In this document: in pieces, positions 33,115-44,174 of the stretch
Position numbering within the stretch: the stretch's first letter is position 1
How the letters are laid out: the number at the start of each line of letters is the position of its first letter
Assembly (NCBI RefSeq): GCF_018294505.1
Contig: NC_057794.1
Coordinates: forward strand, 189,957,456-190,021,455
From: Triticum aestivum
Taxonomy: Eukaryota > Streptophyta > Magnoliopsida > Poales > Poaceae
Length of the DNA: 64,000 bases
Reading direction: 5' to 3'
Notes under the pieces: generated by a model
Seen by the model: only the letters and a program-made list of their open reading frames with translations
Databases searched by the model: none
Told to the model about the DNA's origin: nothing
Position numbers and translations under genes: made by a program

Positions 33115-34702
33115 GTGGCATCTGAGCCAGGTGTATGCGTAGATGTTATATCCACGAGTAGAACCCAAAGAGTTGTGGGCAATAATATTCATACTGCTTA
33201 CCAGCATGTCATACTTTGATTCGGTGGTATTGTTGGATGAAGCGTCCCAAGCCAACATTAAATGACCGCATTCATGAGACTGGTTCTACCGATGTGCTTT
33301 GGACACAGGTGGCTAGTGGGTGTCTATTTCTCCAGCTTTAGTTGAATCGAGTGTGACTACGCCCGGTCCTTGTTGAAGGTTAAAACAACACACTTGACGA
33401 AAAATCGTTATGGTTATGATGCTTAGGTAAGAACAGTTCTTGCTAGATGCCCGTAGCAGCCACGTAAAACTTGCAACAATAAAGTAGAGGACGTCTAACT
33501 TGTTTTTGCAGGGCATGTTGTGATGTGATATGGTCAAGACGTGATTACATAAATTGTTGTATGAGATGATCATGTTTTTGTAACAGTTATCGGCAACTGG
33601 CAGGAGCCATATAGTTGTCGCTTTATTGTATGAAATGCAATCGCCATGTAGGTGGTAGCGATAGTAGTAGAAGCAATAGTTGGTGAGACGACAATGATGC
33701 TACGATGGAGATCAAGGTGTCAAGCTGGTGACGATGGTGATCATGATGATGCTTTGGAGATGGAGATCAAAGGCATAAGATGATGATGGCCATATCATAT
33801 CACTTATATTGATTGCATGTGATGTTTATCCTTTATGCATCTTATTTTGCTTAAGTACGGCAGTAGCATTATAAGATGATCTCTCACTAAATTTCAAGGT
33901 ACAAGTGTTCTCCCTGAGTATGCACCATTGATACAGTTCGTCATGCCAAGACACCACGTGATGATCGGGTGTGATAAGCTCTACGTTCACATACAACGGG
34001 TGCAAGCCAATTTTGCACACGCAAAATACTCGGGTTAAACTTGACGAGCCTAGCATATGCAGATATTGCCTTGAAACACTGAGAACAAAAGGTCGAACGT
34101 GAATCATATAGTAGATATGATCAACATAGTGATATTCACCATTGAAAACTACTCCATCTCACGTGATGATCTGACATGGTTTAGTTGATATGGATCACGT
34201 GATCATTTAGATGACCCGAGAGATGTCTATCTAAGTGGGAGTTCTTAAGTAATATGATTAATTGAACTTTAATTTATCATGTTAGTCCTTATAGTTTTTG
34301 CATATCTATGTTGTTGTAGATCAATAGCTCGCGTTTAGCTCCCTGTTTTATTTTGATATGTTCCTAGAGAAAACTAAGTTGAAAGATGATAGTATCAATG
34401 ATGCAGACTGGGTCTGTGATCTGAGGATTATCCTCATTGCTGCACAAAAGAATTATGTCCTTGATGCGCCGCTAGGTGACAGAACTATTGCAAGAGTAGA
34501 TGCAGACGTTATGAACATTTGACAAGCTCGGTATGATGACTAATTGATAGTTTAGTGCACCATGCTTTACGGCTTAGAATCGGGACTTCAAAAATATTTT
34601 GAAACGCCACGGAGCATATGAGATGTTTCAAAAGTTGAAATTGGTATTTCGGACTCATGACCGAGTCGAGAGGTATGAGACAAACCAAAATAAAAATTCA
34701 TG
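33115..34702 (+). mobile_element. Leader and gag start of the Angela/BARE-type Copia element
   Basis: The non-coding leader follows the LTR and resembles the long BARE-1/WIS untranslated leader. A damaged gag follows from about 34385. The element is cut at about 34703 by a small Helitron. No protease, integrase, RT or 3' LTR follows, so most of the element is missing. Confidence 0.65.
34385..34683 (+). pseudogene. Copia gag remnant (UBN2-like)
   Basis: One frame gives NDADWVCDLRIILIAAQKN then YVLDAPLG, the N-terminal gag block of Angela/WIS-like elements. After a stop near 34520 another frame gives HGAYEMFQKLKLVFRTHDRV then ERYE, a conserved UBN2-type gag helix region. Stops and frame changes between the blocks show it is dead. 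Gag would have formed the virus-like particle. Confidence 0.6.
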
Positions 34703-34944
34703 TCGAAGATTGTGATAAAAAGCAGAGTTGGTGATGATGGTGTGCTTGCCATCCTGCAATATAGGCCATCCAATTTATATCCAATGGATAGGAAGGAAAC
34801 TATGGCAATTTTGCAAAAAGATACACACACCCCTCTCCACATTTGCAAATAAGGCCTTCCCTCATTCATCCTTTTCTTCCACAAGATAAACTACTCATAC
34901 AAAAGCATCTTGAATTTCCATGCAACGCATGGGCATCTTGCTAG
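34703..34944 (+). mobile_element. Small non-autonomous Helitron, plus strand
   Basis: The 3' end is CCATGCA-A-CGCATGG (hairpin), GCATCTTG, CTAG (34941-34944) and then T. The 5' end near TC 34703 is degenerate compared with the better-preserved sister at 34962-35211. The two align over their whole ~240 bp as inverted copies. No coding capacity. Confidence 0.65.
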
Positions 34945-34961
34945 TATAAGAGAGTAGTAGA

Positions 34962-35211
34962 CTAGCAAGATGCTTGTGCATTGCACAGAACATCGAGATG
35001 CATTTGTATGAGTAGTTTATCTTGTGGTAGAAAAGGATGAACGAGGGAAGGCCTTATTTGCAAATGTGGAAAGGGGTGCGGGAATATTTTTTTTGCAAAA
35101 TTGCCATAGTTTCCTTTCCTATCTGTGACATATAAATTAGATGGCCTATACTGCAGGATGGTAGGCACACCATCAACAACAACTTTGGCTTTTATAAGAG
35201 TAGAGTAGAGA
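34962..35211 (-). mobile_element. Small non-autonomous Helitron, minus strand
   Basis: Read on the minus strand it starts TCTCTACTCTACTCTTATAA at 35211, preceded by A. It ends in a GTGCAATGCAC hairpin, then ATCTTG and CTAG (34965-34962), followed by T. A|TC...CTAG|T is the canonical Helitron insertion pattern. The 250-bp element has no coding capacity. It lies tail to tail with the copy at 34703-34944, 17 bp apart. Confidence 0.75.
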
Positions 35212-36445
35212 TAGAGTTAGAGACTACGACTACCAATGTGCTAGCCCGTGTGTTGCAATGGATCCAAAGTAGTAGAATAATACTTGTTCACGGGCTTGAA
35301 ATATAAACACTCTAGTTTTGATATACATATATCAGTAAAAACAAATCATGCTTCACTCAAAATATATTTCTCGGGCTGTTTTGATGAGGTGAGGGACGGG
35401 TGTGGCTGGTTTGAAGATAACATTTTTTTTAAACATTGGAGCTATTTTTTTTACATTTTGTAGCGTGGCATGGCATCCAGTGCACCTAAGCATCTAAATT
35501 TTTTTGGAGTTGGGGTCGGTGGCACACCCTACAGCAAGATGCCCGTGTGGGCTTCTTCTATAACTAGCAAGATGCCCGTGCATTGCAGGGAACATCAAGA
35601 TGCATTGTTTTACAAAACACCTGTATTGATTGACCCTTGCAGGAGTAATCCCACATGTAAAAACTAATGATATCTCGAGAATTTTATCGGAAAAATGGTA
35701 TCTTTGGAACAAGTTTTCTCTACTACTGCTCCTTGCAGTGAGCGGTATGCAATCCATGTGTCAGCAGACATGACAGCTTGTCCATGGAAGTTGAACCACG
35801 ACGACCATCGCGTTTCTTGTTTCTACCACTTCCACACCCACACGTGATTCCCACGACGTCGCTCCAACCCATGGCACGATGTCCCCTGACGTGTGCCTCA
35901 TCCCTCTCAGGCCCACCGCTCCGCTGCTTTTGTGTGCATGACATGTGGGTCAGCTAAACTGTGGCGACCATCAACTTCCTACCACAACCACACCCGATTG
36001 GACACGGTTTGCCTGCTCCGCTCCTGGGCTCCGATCCGTACTCCCGCACCATCAAATTTTAATCCAGCAGCTGTGACGCATTTAATCCCAGGCATCAATC
36101 CTCAGCTGGATTACTTCTGTACTACAGGTAGTACCCGCCAGTGTGGCCATCTACGCCTTGTAACGCCCCAACGCCCAACTGTGGCACCCTCGCCACGACC
36201 ATGCCACCACCGGCTGGTTCATCTCGGATGAGTGAGTCATGAACCACACCACCACCATGAGAATGGCATGTGGGCCAGCTGCATTGAAGTTCCGCATGTC
36301 ATTGACTCATAGGCCAGTGCACTAAGCCACTGAAGCTCAGTCTCGCGGGCCCCGAGAGGGAAATGTAACTCTTGCGGCAGGCCTTGTGGTGCTCCCGCGG
36401 TACGAGCTCATGCCAAACCCGGAATTTGTTTCTTACTACTACCAA
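35212..36445. other. Intergenic, remnants only
   Basis: No gene recognised. A further Helitron 3' end is listed separately at 35564-35600. A related CTAGCCCGTGTGTTGCAATG word, followed by GATCCAAAGTA, occurs at about 35239 and in variant form at about 36935. 35720-36240 is more balanced in composition but has no supported frame. Confidence 0.45.
35564..35600 (-). mobile_element. Helitron 3' terminus, minus strand
   Basis: CTAG at 35564-35567 (followed on the minus strand by T) is preceded by ATCTTG-like sequence and the imperfect hairpin CCTGCA-A-TGCACGG. It is the same end as at 3868-3900. The body to the right does not align with the 250-bp copies, so it is either a different internal sequence or a fragment. 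Confidence 0.55.
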
Positions 36446-36475
36446 CTAGTGAGGTACACGTGCATTGCACGCATG
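36446..36475 (-). mobile_element. Helitron-like 3' terminus, second type
   Basis: On the minus strand GCGTGCA-A-TGCACGT is followed by GTACCTCA and CTAG, then T. The arrangement is the Helitron 3' pattern, but the spacer differs from the ATCTTG family. Confidence 0.45.
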
Positions 36476-36986
36476 AGATTTGGTAACCAAATTATGAATA
36501 AATAACACAGTATAGCATGTAAGCTTTGAGTCATATATGCATGATGTAGATATTCGTTTAATTCTTATAGTTCATCTAATTCAAAATCAATTAGTTTTAT
36601 AAAAAATCCATTTTAAGATTCATGGAATTGTGCATGGTAAAGCATAAAGTAAAAACAAATAGTGACAATTCATTTTGAAAAAAGAAGATTGGGCAATTAA
36701 GATATGGAAGATTCTAGAACAAAGGAGAAGTGCTTGTGTTTTGAGGTTTGTGCATTATGCTTAAGTTCAACCATGGAGTCTTGTAGATTCTACATGTGGC
36801 AAAATCTGGTGGAATGTAGATGATATCCAATGGCTAGTAGTGCTTGGATTTGCCATATTTGTACCGTCAGTTTGGCTTCATCCAATGACCAACTTTCAAA
36901 GTTATTCACACACTATATAGGGGTATAGATGTGCCGGCCTGTGCGTTGTAATGGATCCAAAGTATATATATTTAGTGGAGTGCACT
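36476..36986. other. AT-rich intergenic, no gene seen
   Basis: A plain AT-rich stretch between a Helitron-like end and a CACTA end. Nothing else recognisable. Confidence 0.5.
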
Positions 36987-37355
36987 CACTACAAAAAAAG
37001 ATAGATCCATGACATTTTGGGCCGAACGATTTTTTTTGGCATACTTATGACACTTCTATGACAATAATTGTGACAAAACCCGGTATCATCATAGATGTGG
37101 TGGGGTCCTACTTCTATGACAAAAAATCATGACAAAAATGGGCTTTTCATCCTGGGCGGGCCGGAGATGCAGCTGCATGACATTCTTTGGGCCATCCATG
37201 ATGGAAAAACCATGGTAGAAGCGAGGGCGAGGAAAATATCGGGGAGTTCCCAGTTACGATGGGTGGTCGGGGGCCGAGCGATGCGCGTTTCTCTGGTACG
37301 TACGCGCATGTGTGCGAGGCGTTGGGCACTAACTGAACCCGAGAGAGGCGTTGGG
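36987..37355 (+). mobile_element. CACTA element 5' end, truncated
   Basis: The end starts CACTACAAAAAAAGATAG at 36987, sharing its first 13 bases with the terminal repeat at 19428. It continues through repeated CATGACA/TATGACA/ATGACAAAA words, a subterminal pattern seen in Triticeae CACTA elements. It stops where a Gypsy-like LTR begins at 37356. The opposite end is not in the window. Confidence 0.7.
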
Positions 37356-38702
37356 TGTCATGGATGTAAGACTGACAGTAGAATGGGGGTAGGTATGAGG
37401 AGGCAAGATCCTAGCTATGGTGAAGTTGTACACATGAGTTTTACGAGTTCGGGCCCTTCGCGGAGGAAGTAACAGCCCTACGTCTCAATGCCCTCAGGCG
37501 GTCGACTGGATTATGTATGTGTGTGTTTACAGGGGTGCGAACCCTTGTGCCAGTGGAGGGGGTGGCTTATAGAGTGCGCCAGGACCCTGGCCAGCCCAAG
37601 TTACAAAGGGTTTAAAGTACATTAAGAAGGAGGCGTCACTGGTAACGCTAGTAATTAAGTGACATAAATGCCTATTAAGTCTATGAAGTAAACGTCTGAC
37701 CATTGCCGTGTAGAGTGACTTTAGGTCTTCTGTCCGTCGAGTGATAACCGTTGCGGTCGAGTGACCTTGAATCTTCCGAGTGGAACGACTTGTAGTCTAG
37801 TGGATGATGCTATCCCTTTAATGCTTCTAGTTTTAAGATGGCGTCCTAGGGGAGGGTGTCTAGGTCAGGCCTATGACCCTACCCTAGGTACATAGCTTCA
37901 TCATTATCCCCCGAATGGTTCAGGGATTGAGTGGAGGAGTTGAGAACACCTTCGATTCAATTTTCGCGCTTCGGAAGCGTCTTATTGGGACTAAATGGCA
38001 ATCATGATGACTTCAACTTCTTTTTCAGTCGCCTTGATCCATTGTTGGTTCTGTCAAGTGAACTTTTACTGCGATGTTTTGAGTACTGGTATGGAAAAGA
38101 TCTTCCGTCTGACAGGTTGCCCTGCTGCTCGCGGATATCGTGGGATTCGAATTTTGGGGAAGCGCGCGGGACGGAGGAAGCCGCAGTAATTGGACGGGAT
38201 TAGGCAAGGCCTCCTCGATCATCGTGCCACCTTTTTCGCCCTGTACCTCGCGCACGACTGTTGCGGGATTTGATAGGATCGTCCGGACCCACAGGTCGGC
38301 CACTCGGAAGCGGCCTCATATAAGGTGTCGGATTGGGGTTTTCTACACAGTGCGTTCCCATTCTCCTTCTTCCTCCTCTACTTTCTCCGCCACATCCACC
38401 TCCACTCCCAGCGCCGCTGCTCTATTCGAGTTTCGCCCGCGGCCATGGGGAAGGAGAAGACGGTGGCTCTGGAGCGCGCGAAGAAGGCGACGACGAAGGC
38501 GAACGGGAAGAAGTCCAGCCGGAGCGGATCTTCATCGAGGTCCGGCCTACCGCGCGGCTGGATCCAGGGCGACTGGATTCGGTTGACGATTAGTCAGGAC
38601 GACATCGATGATCTGGTTGAGGGAGGGCTGATTCCCCATGAATCGGCACGACTCTCGGAAGGTGAGACCGAACCGCATCCGCGAGAGGGTGAGTGCATTC
38701 TC
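37356..38702 (+). mobile_element. Gypsy-type element fragment (LTR/leader and ORF start)
   Basis: TGTCATGGATGTAAGACTGA at 37356 looks like an LTR start inside the CACTA sequence. The following GTTCGGGCCCTTCGCGGAGG and GTCTCAATGCCCTCAGGCGG stretch resembles a common Triticeae Gypsy LTR. I cannot fix the LTR 3' end. A CATATAAGG box (about 38315) and a CT-rich leader precede the ATG at 38445. The element is cut at 38703 by a Copia LTR. Confidence 0.55.
38445..38702 (+). pseudogene. Truncated N-terminus of a 'putative gypsy type transposon' ORF
   Basis: ATG 38445 opens MGKEKTVALERAKKATTKAN. A Lys/Ser-rich stretch follows, then PRGWIQGDWIRLTISQDDID and GGLIPHESARL. From memory this is the start of the grass ORF that continues into the Transposase_28 ('putative gypsy type transposon') domain. 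That domain itself is missing. The frame is lost after GECIL at 38702, exactly where the Copia LTR begins. I chose this ATG because upstream in-frame sequence is CT-rich leader. Confidence 0.6.
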
Positions 38703-39246
38703 TGATGGGCTAATAAGCCACGGCGATGAAGCCGGGCACGTCGAGCACGGGTATGGGCGCGCGCTGGACTTGCTGGGCGCGTCGGGTCCGAGGACTAGGG
38801 CGTGCATGTGTGCGTGTGTTGGGTGCATGGGTGTGTCCGTGCACCGGGGTAGTGTGTGTGTGTCTGTTGGCGATCTGTGTGGGGCGATCGGGTCGCCTGG
38901 TTGATGCTCAGCGCGAGACGCGGGCGCACGCGCGTGCGTAGCGGGCGCGCCGAGAGCATGTAGGGCATGGAGTAGATCGCGGGCGAGTGGAGGCGTGGGT
39001 GTGTGCCCAGTGCGCTGGCTCGGGGATATGAAGCCATAGGGTGATCATTGTAATAGTTGACATGATCGAGTTCATGCTCGAGGTAAGGGAAAAGCGTATG
39101 TGCGCTGGAAAAATCCTTGTGTCCACTGTTGTCTGAACTTCTCTGAATCTTTTCTTCCTCCTCTCCGGTGACTGACCCATGGCAACAGTGAGCGAGCAGA
39201 GCGAGAGGGCGAGGAGAGCTGCGGCGAGGAGTTGGCAGTTCCAACA
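38703..39246 (+). mobile_element. Copia 5' LTR
   Basis: The LTR starts TGATGGGCTAATAAGCC and ends TTCCAACA, directly before the primer site at 39249. Its length, 544 bp, is in the usual Copia range. It contains a GT-rich run at about 38850-38870. The left border is placed by the end of homology to the interrupted Gypsy ORF. The right LTR is absent, so no target duplication can be checked. Confidence 0.65.
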
Positions 39247-39248
39247 AT

Positions 39249-39261
39249 TGGTATCAGAGCC
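39249..39261 (+). promoter_or_regulatory. Primer binding site, initiator-Met tRNA
   Basis: TGGTATCAGAGCC is the standard complement of the 3' end of plant initiator methionine tRNA. It lies two bases after the LTR end at 39246, where minus-strand DNA synthesis would start. Confidence 0.9.
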
Positions 39262-39286
39262 GCGTGGAGGAGGGAGCTCGCCGGCG

Positions 39287-40028
39287 ATGTCCATCGTGCC
39301 ATACACTAGTGGATCGGGCAGCACGGTGGCACATGCAGCGCCGGTGCTCACGGGGGAGAACTACATCACCTCGGCCATCAAGGTGGAGGCCGACCTGGAT
39401 GCCGCCGGGCTGTGGGAGGCGGTGGTGCCGCCGGAGCACGCCGCGTCGGCGGTGATCGCCAAGAAAGATAAGCCGGCGCGGGCTTACCTGCTCCAGGCGC
39501 TCGCCGATGATTTGTTGCTGTAGGTGGCCACAAAGAAGACCACGACGGAGATACGGAGCAGCCTAAAGGCCCGGTTCGTTGGGGCTGATCGCATGCGGGC
39601 GGCGCAACTGGGCACGTTGCGCGGGGAGTTCGAGCTCCTACGCATGACGAGCAATGAGTCGCTGGACGCGTTCGCGGGGAAGATCAGCGGCATGGCGGTG
39701 CGCTACACCGGGCTGGGAGCGACCCTCGACGACGCAGCAATGGTGAGGAAGCTCCTGGACTGCGTCCCGGATCGTCTGTACGCGGCGGTCGCCGGGATGG
39801 AGCAATTCTACAACTTGTAGGAGCTGCTCTTCAAGGACGCGCTCGGGTGCCTGAAGGCGTTCGATGAGCGGCTGCGTCGGCGAGGACAGGCAGGCGGCGA
39901 GCGGGCGGATGGTGAGCAAACTCATGCTCACCGCGGCACAGTGGCGGGCGCGCGAGCGGCGCCGGGGCGGTGCACGCGGAGAGGACGATGACGACGGCGC
40001 GGCCAGCACAGCATCAGGCAGAGGGGAC
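39287..40028 (+). pseudogene. Copia gag (UBN2-type), two TAG stops and a frameshift
   Basis: The frame opens at ATG 39287 (MSIVPYTSGSGS). It shows VLTGENYITSAIKVEADLDA then AGLWEAV, the LTR-copia gag N-terminus, followed by KTTTEIRSSLKARFVG and LRGEFELLRMTSNESLDAF of the UBN2 family. TAG codons at 39521-39523 and 39818-39820 lie in the same frame. Both sit where CAG (Gln) would read through. Beyond about 39890 the coding signal moves to another frame (LTAAQWRARERRRGG). The ORF is cut at 40029 by the long-LTR array, before any zinc knuckle. An ATG at 39179 further upstream lies inside the LTR, so I did not use it. Confidence 0.8.
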
Positions 40029-43000
40029 TGTCAGGACCCCGATCCTAAGTCACACCGGTCTAGCATGTAACACATCATATCACTTTGCGGCCTCACGCAC
40101 GGTATTCCCACGGGTGCCACCTTACCTGGTCCGGGACCGTTTGCGCCTTTTGGCTCACGTATATGATAGTGTCGCTAGCATCCATATGACAAAGAACCCG
40201 GGCTGACATGGCTAGTCGTGAACCCAAAGTGGCACTAACTTACAGGGACAGGCATACAGGACCCAGCAACGAACGTGTCGGTCATCAACGAGTGAATCCA
40301 GGCTATAGCACTGGGCTAGCAGGACTCCGGTGAACCGGGCTGTAGTGGGCTAACAGGACTCCGGAATTCATCGCGTGACATTTCCCCGAGGGGACAGACA
40401 CAGGAACGAAGAAGGACACATGCCGGCCAGCCTAAGTGTTCCGGAGCAGTAGCAAGCTACCATGGCTCAGTGGAAACACTAGGAGACATTTCCCGGTAAG
40501 AGAGGCTACCAAGGATAAACAACTAGGTTGTCAGATCCCACACATACCAAGCATTTCAATAACATACACACAATATGCTCGATATATGCAATACAACATG
40601 GCATCACAACATGACTCTACGACTCAAGTATTTATATTCAATAGGCTCTGAGGAGCGAGATATTACAGACATGGGTCTCATGACCCAACACTCAGAGCAT
40701 ACAAGTCAAAGCACATGCGGAAGCTTAACCTGTCTGAGTACAGACATCTATAAATGAAAAAGGCTAAGAAGCCTGACTATCTACCAGATCCTGCCGAGGG
40801 CACAAGATCGTAGATGAGGTAACAAGCTAAACGTCAAAGTCCACGTGGAACTACTAGTGAGACTGAAGTCTCTCTGCAAAAACATAAATTAAGCAACGTG
40901 AGTACAAATGTACCCAGCAAGACTTACATCAGATCTATCTACATATGCATCATTATCAACAAAGGGGGTGGTGGAGTTTAACTGCAGCAAGCCAGCTTTG
41001 ACTCGGTGGCTAACCTGAACTACGACTGCAATGCAACTCTTTTGAGGTGGCGCACACGAGTCCACATATTCACCATATCAATACACCACTATGGATCCGC
41101 TCCCGTCTCCCTACGAGAACGCCATCCATAGCACTCACGCTTATCTTGCGTATTTTAGAGTATCCACTTTCACTTGTCTATGAACTATGCAAGGGGTCCA
41201 AGTTTCCATATCCGAGGAATCCGGCTATTCGAATAGATAATGATAACGCTGCAGGGGTGTACTTCTTCACACACGCTTTCACCACTTATCGCCCTGTACA
41301 CGTCATGTACCTCGGCAACCTTCAAGCAGAAGCCGGGCGAGGGAGTCGTCCACGACCTGACTAACCGAACAAGTCTCTAGTCCAGGTTTATCGCCTATTC
41401 GGGTTCCATCCGCAAGGAGATCCGGCCGGGGTGTCGCTTACGGCCCCAAACGATGTGAGCAGGGTTCCCAAGCCCACCATCCGGGTGCCACTTGGTACAC
41501 CGTGCCACTGTGCCTAGTCTGTCCCAAGCCCACCTGTACCGGGTGCCACTTGGTAGACTACTAACACTACCTACAAACACCAGAAACTAGTTGCAACTCC
41601 TAGACAGAGATCAAGTTGATTAATAAGTCGAGAGGGGCACTTAAGCATTCCAATGTGTGGTAGTAGCTGGTCATGGATCACAAACACAGAACTCAGTTCC
41701 TGAGGACGGCTGCAATGAGACAACCCACCATGTACTCCTACATGGCCTCTCACCGCTACCTTTACCAAATCGTGTTCACACACTTAGCTCTCAACGGTAG
41801 GACATGTTCACACACCTCTGGTTCATCCCCGATGAATCAGACCTGACTCAACTCTAAGCAGTAGCAGGCATGACAAACAAGCATGAATGAGTAGGCACAA
41901 TAGGGCTCAAACAACTCCTACTCATGCTAGTGGGTTTCATCTATTTAGTGTGGCAATGACAGGTCATGCAGAGGATAAAGGGGTTCAGCTACCGCAGCAA
42001 GTAACAGATGAATCGGTGTTGTCCTAATGCATTAAAAGAGAGCAGGAGCGAGAGAGTAGGATTGTATCGGAATGAACAAGGGGGTTTTGCTTGCCTGGCA
42101 CTTCTGAAGATAATATAGTTCTTCATCGGTGTCATCGATCTCGTCGTCGGAGTCACGTCTATCGAGAGGGGACAAACACCGGCAAACAAGAAAGAACACA
42201 ATCAATGCAATGCACAATATGATGCATGCTATGACATGGCAATATGAATGTGTTTTGGGCTAATGCACCTAGCTATGATTTAAATGAGGTTGGTTTGAAT
42301 ACATGATTCAAATTCCAACTCCATATGTGATTATTCAAATGCCATTTAATTGATTTGTGCTAAACAGCAGCTATAAGTTGTTCTAACATGCATGAAAATT
42401 GTACAGATGGATTCCTTGAATTTTTCTGATAATTTTTCATATATAATTTATTTAATTTGGAGTTACGGTTGAATTTCTATGAATTTTAGAATTTTTGGGC
42501 ATTTTCTGAAATTATTAAATCATTTAAGATTTATTTAAATTCCAGAAAGGAATTACTGCGTCAGCATGACCTCATAGTGACGTCAGCAGGTCAACAGGTC
42601 ACTGTCCGGTCAAACCGGACAGTAGGTCCCGCGTGTCAGTGTAATTAGTTTAGTTAGAATTTAATTAAACTAAACTGGGTTAATTAACAGGGCTGGGCCC
42701 CACCTGTCAGTGACTCATCGGAGTCAACCAGGGCCCACCCGTGGTCAAAGTCAACGTCAGTTGCGCCGGCGTTTAGCCGCCGGCGAGCCCGACGCGGCGG
42801 CGAGAGTGGTTTTGGCCACTCCGACGACCAAAAGGGCCGCAGAGGGCATCTAGGTGGAGCTGGGGACGAGCCGAAGCTCTTGGTGGAGTTAGCTGGGGTC
42901 GGGGTGGCCAGAATCGGCGCCGGCGACGACTTAGGTGGCCGCCGGAGTTCGGCCGAGGTCGAACATGGCGCTGCGGTGCACTAGAGGGGAAACGGAAGGG

Positions 43001-44157
43001 CGCTGCGGGCTCCTGGGAGGGCGGCAAACTTGGTAGCATGCTCGGGCGCAGGCTGGGGTGGCCCTGGCCACGGCGGCGCCATGGCCGGCGGCGAGGAGTG
43101 ATCGGCTCCGGTGATTAGGGCGGCTAGAGGGTATGTTCCGCAGCGAGAAGAGAGGGGAAAGACGGCAGGGCTCACGTGGATCGTGTAGGGCTGGTCGGCG
43201 AGCTCGGGGAAGCACGAACGGCGGCGAATCGACGATGAGGTTGACGGCGGCCGAAGGTTGAAGATGAGCTTGAAGACGACGCTGCAGGGCTTCCGGAGGG
43301 CCGTGGATCGGTGGGGAGGAAGAGGGGGTCGAGGCGGAGCTTCCTGGGGCGTCGGTGAGGCGTGGGGGTGACGGTGGCCGCGAGGGAGCGCGTCGGTGGC
43401 GGCGGCTCCGTTCGGTTGCGGGAGGGAGAGAGAGCAGAGGGGGATAGGGACGGAGGGAGAGACACGGGAGAGTGAGAGAGGGTCGAGGGGCCGCGTGGCG
43501 TCTCTAGGGAGTAGCGGAGGCAAGCAGGTAGGCAGGAGGTGGCCGAGCGCGTGCCCGCGTGCGGTGGCCACACGCCTCGCGTCCTTCTGGCGCGAGGTGG
43601 GAGACGGTGGCGGTTCGGTGGGCTGGGCCGGCCAGCTGCAGTGCTGGGCCGGTTTGGCTACCAGGTGAGCGCTAGATAAGTCCAGGTGGGTTCTCTCTCT
43701 CTCTTTTTTATATTTCTGTTTTCTATTTTTTTAAATTTGTTTTGGCATTGTTTTGAATTTAAACAAATTCAAACAATGCCAAAAACTCCTCTGAATATTT
43801 TTATTTGCTAGATGGACTTTTCCAAAAGCTCATAAAATATTTCAGGGGTATTTGAAATTATATTCTAATTATATGAATATAATTCAAATTCAAATAGCTA
43901 ATGATTTAAATTCAAAGTCCCAAAAAATAAATCCTTTTAAAATGTTCATTATTTTTGGTTTGGATCAAAACCCTTGCCAAAAATATTAAACATCTAAGAA
44001 GAGCATTTTGGAACAATGAATGAGATTTTAGGGTTTTTGCCCTTCTTTTACTTAAGTTTTTGAGGCTTCCAAATTTCCTCAGTTCAAGTTCAAATATTTA
44101 AACACGATGCACACATGAGGGTCTAGCCTAGTGCATAACAGGACCAGGGATGTGACA
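40029..44157 (-). repeat. LTR1 (3' LTR of the array)
   Basis: 4129 bp, TG...CA on both strands. It has a GC-rich core at about 42700-43680 between AT-rich flanks, and a long hairpin at 43740-43784 (21- and 20-base arms starting TTTTGGCATTG). The left flank is Copia gag with no primer site, which shows this is the outer 3' LTR. Open frames inside the GC-rich core, such as 42981-43571 on the minus strand, are probably compositional. Confidence 0.9.
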
Positions 44158-44174
44158 ACTCACCCCCACTAAAC
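44158..44174 (-). promoter_or_regulatory. Polypurine tract before LTR1
   Basis: On the minus strand, GTTTAGTGGGGGTGAGT directly abuts the LTR start TGTCACATCCC. This is where plus-strand DNA synthesis would be primed. The identical tract precedes LTR2 at 56413-56429. Confidence 0.8.
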
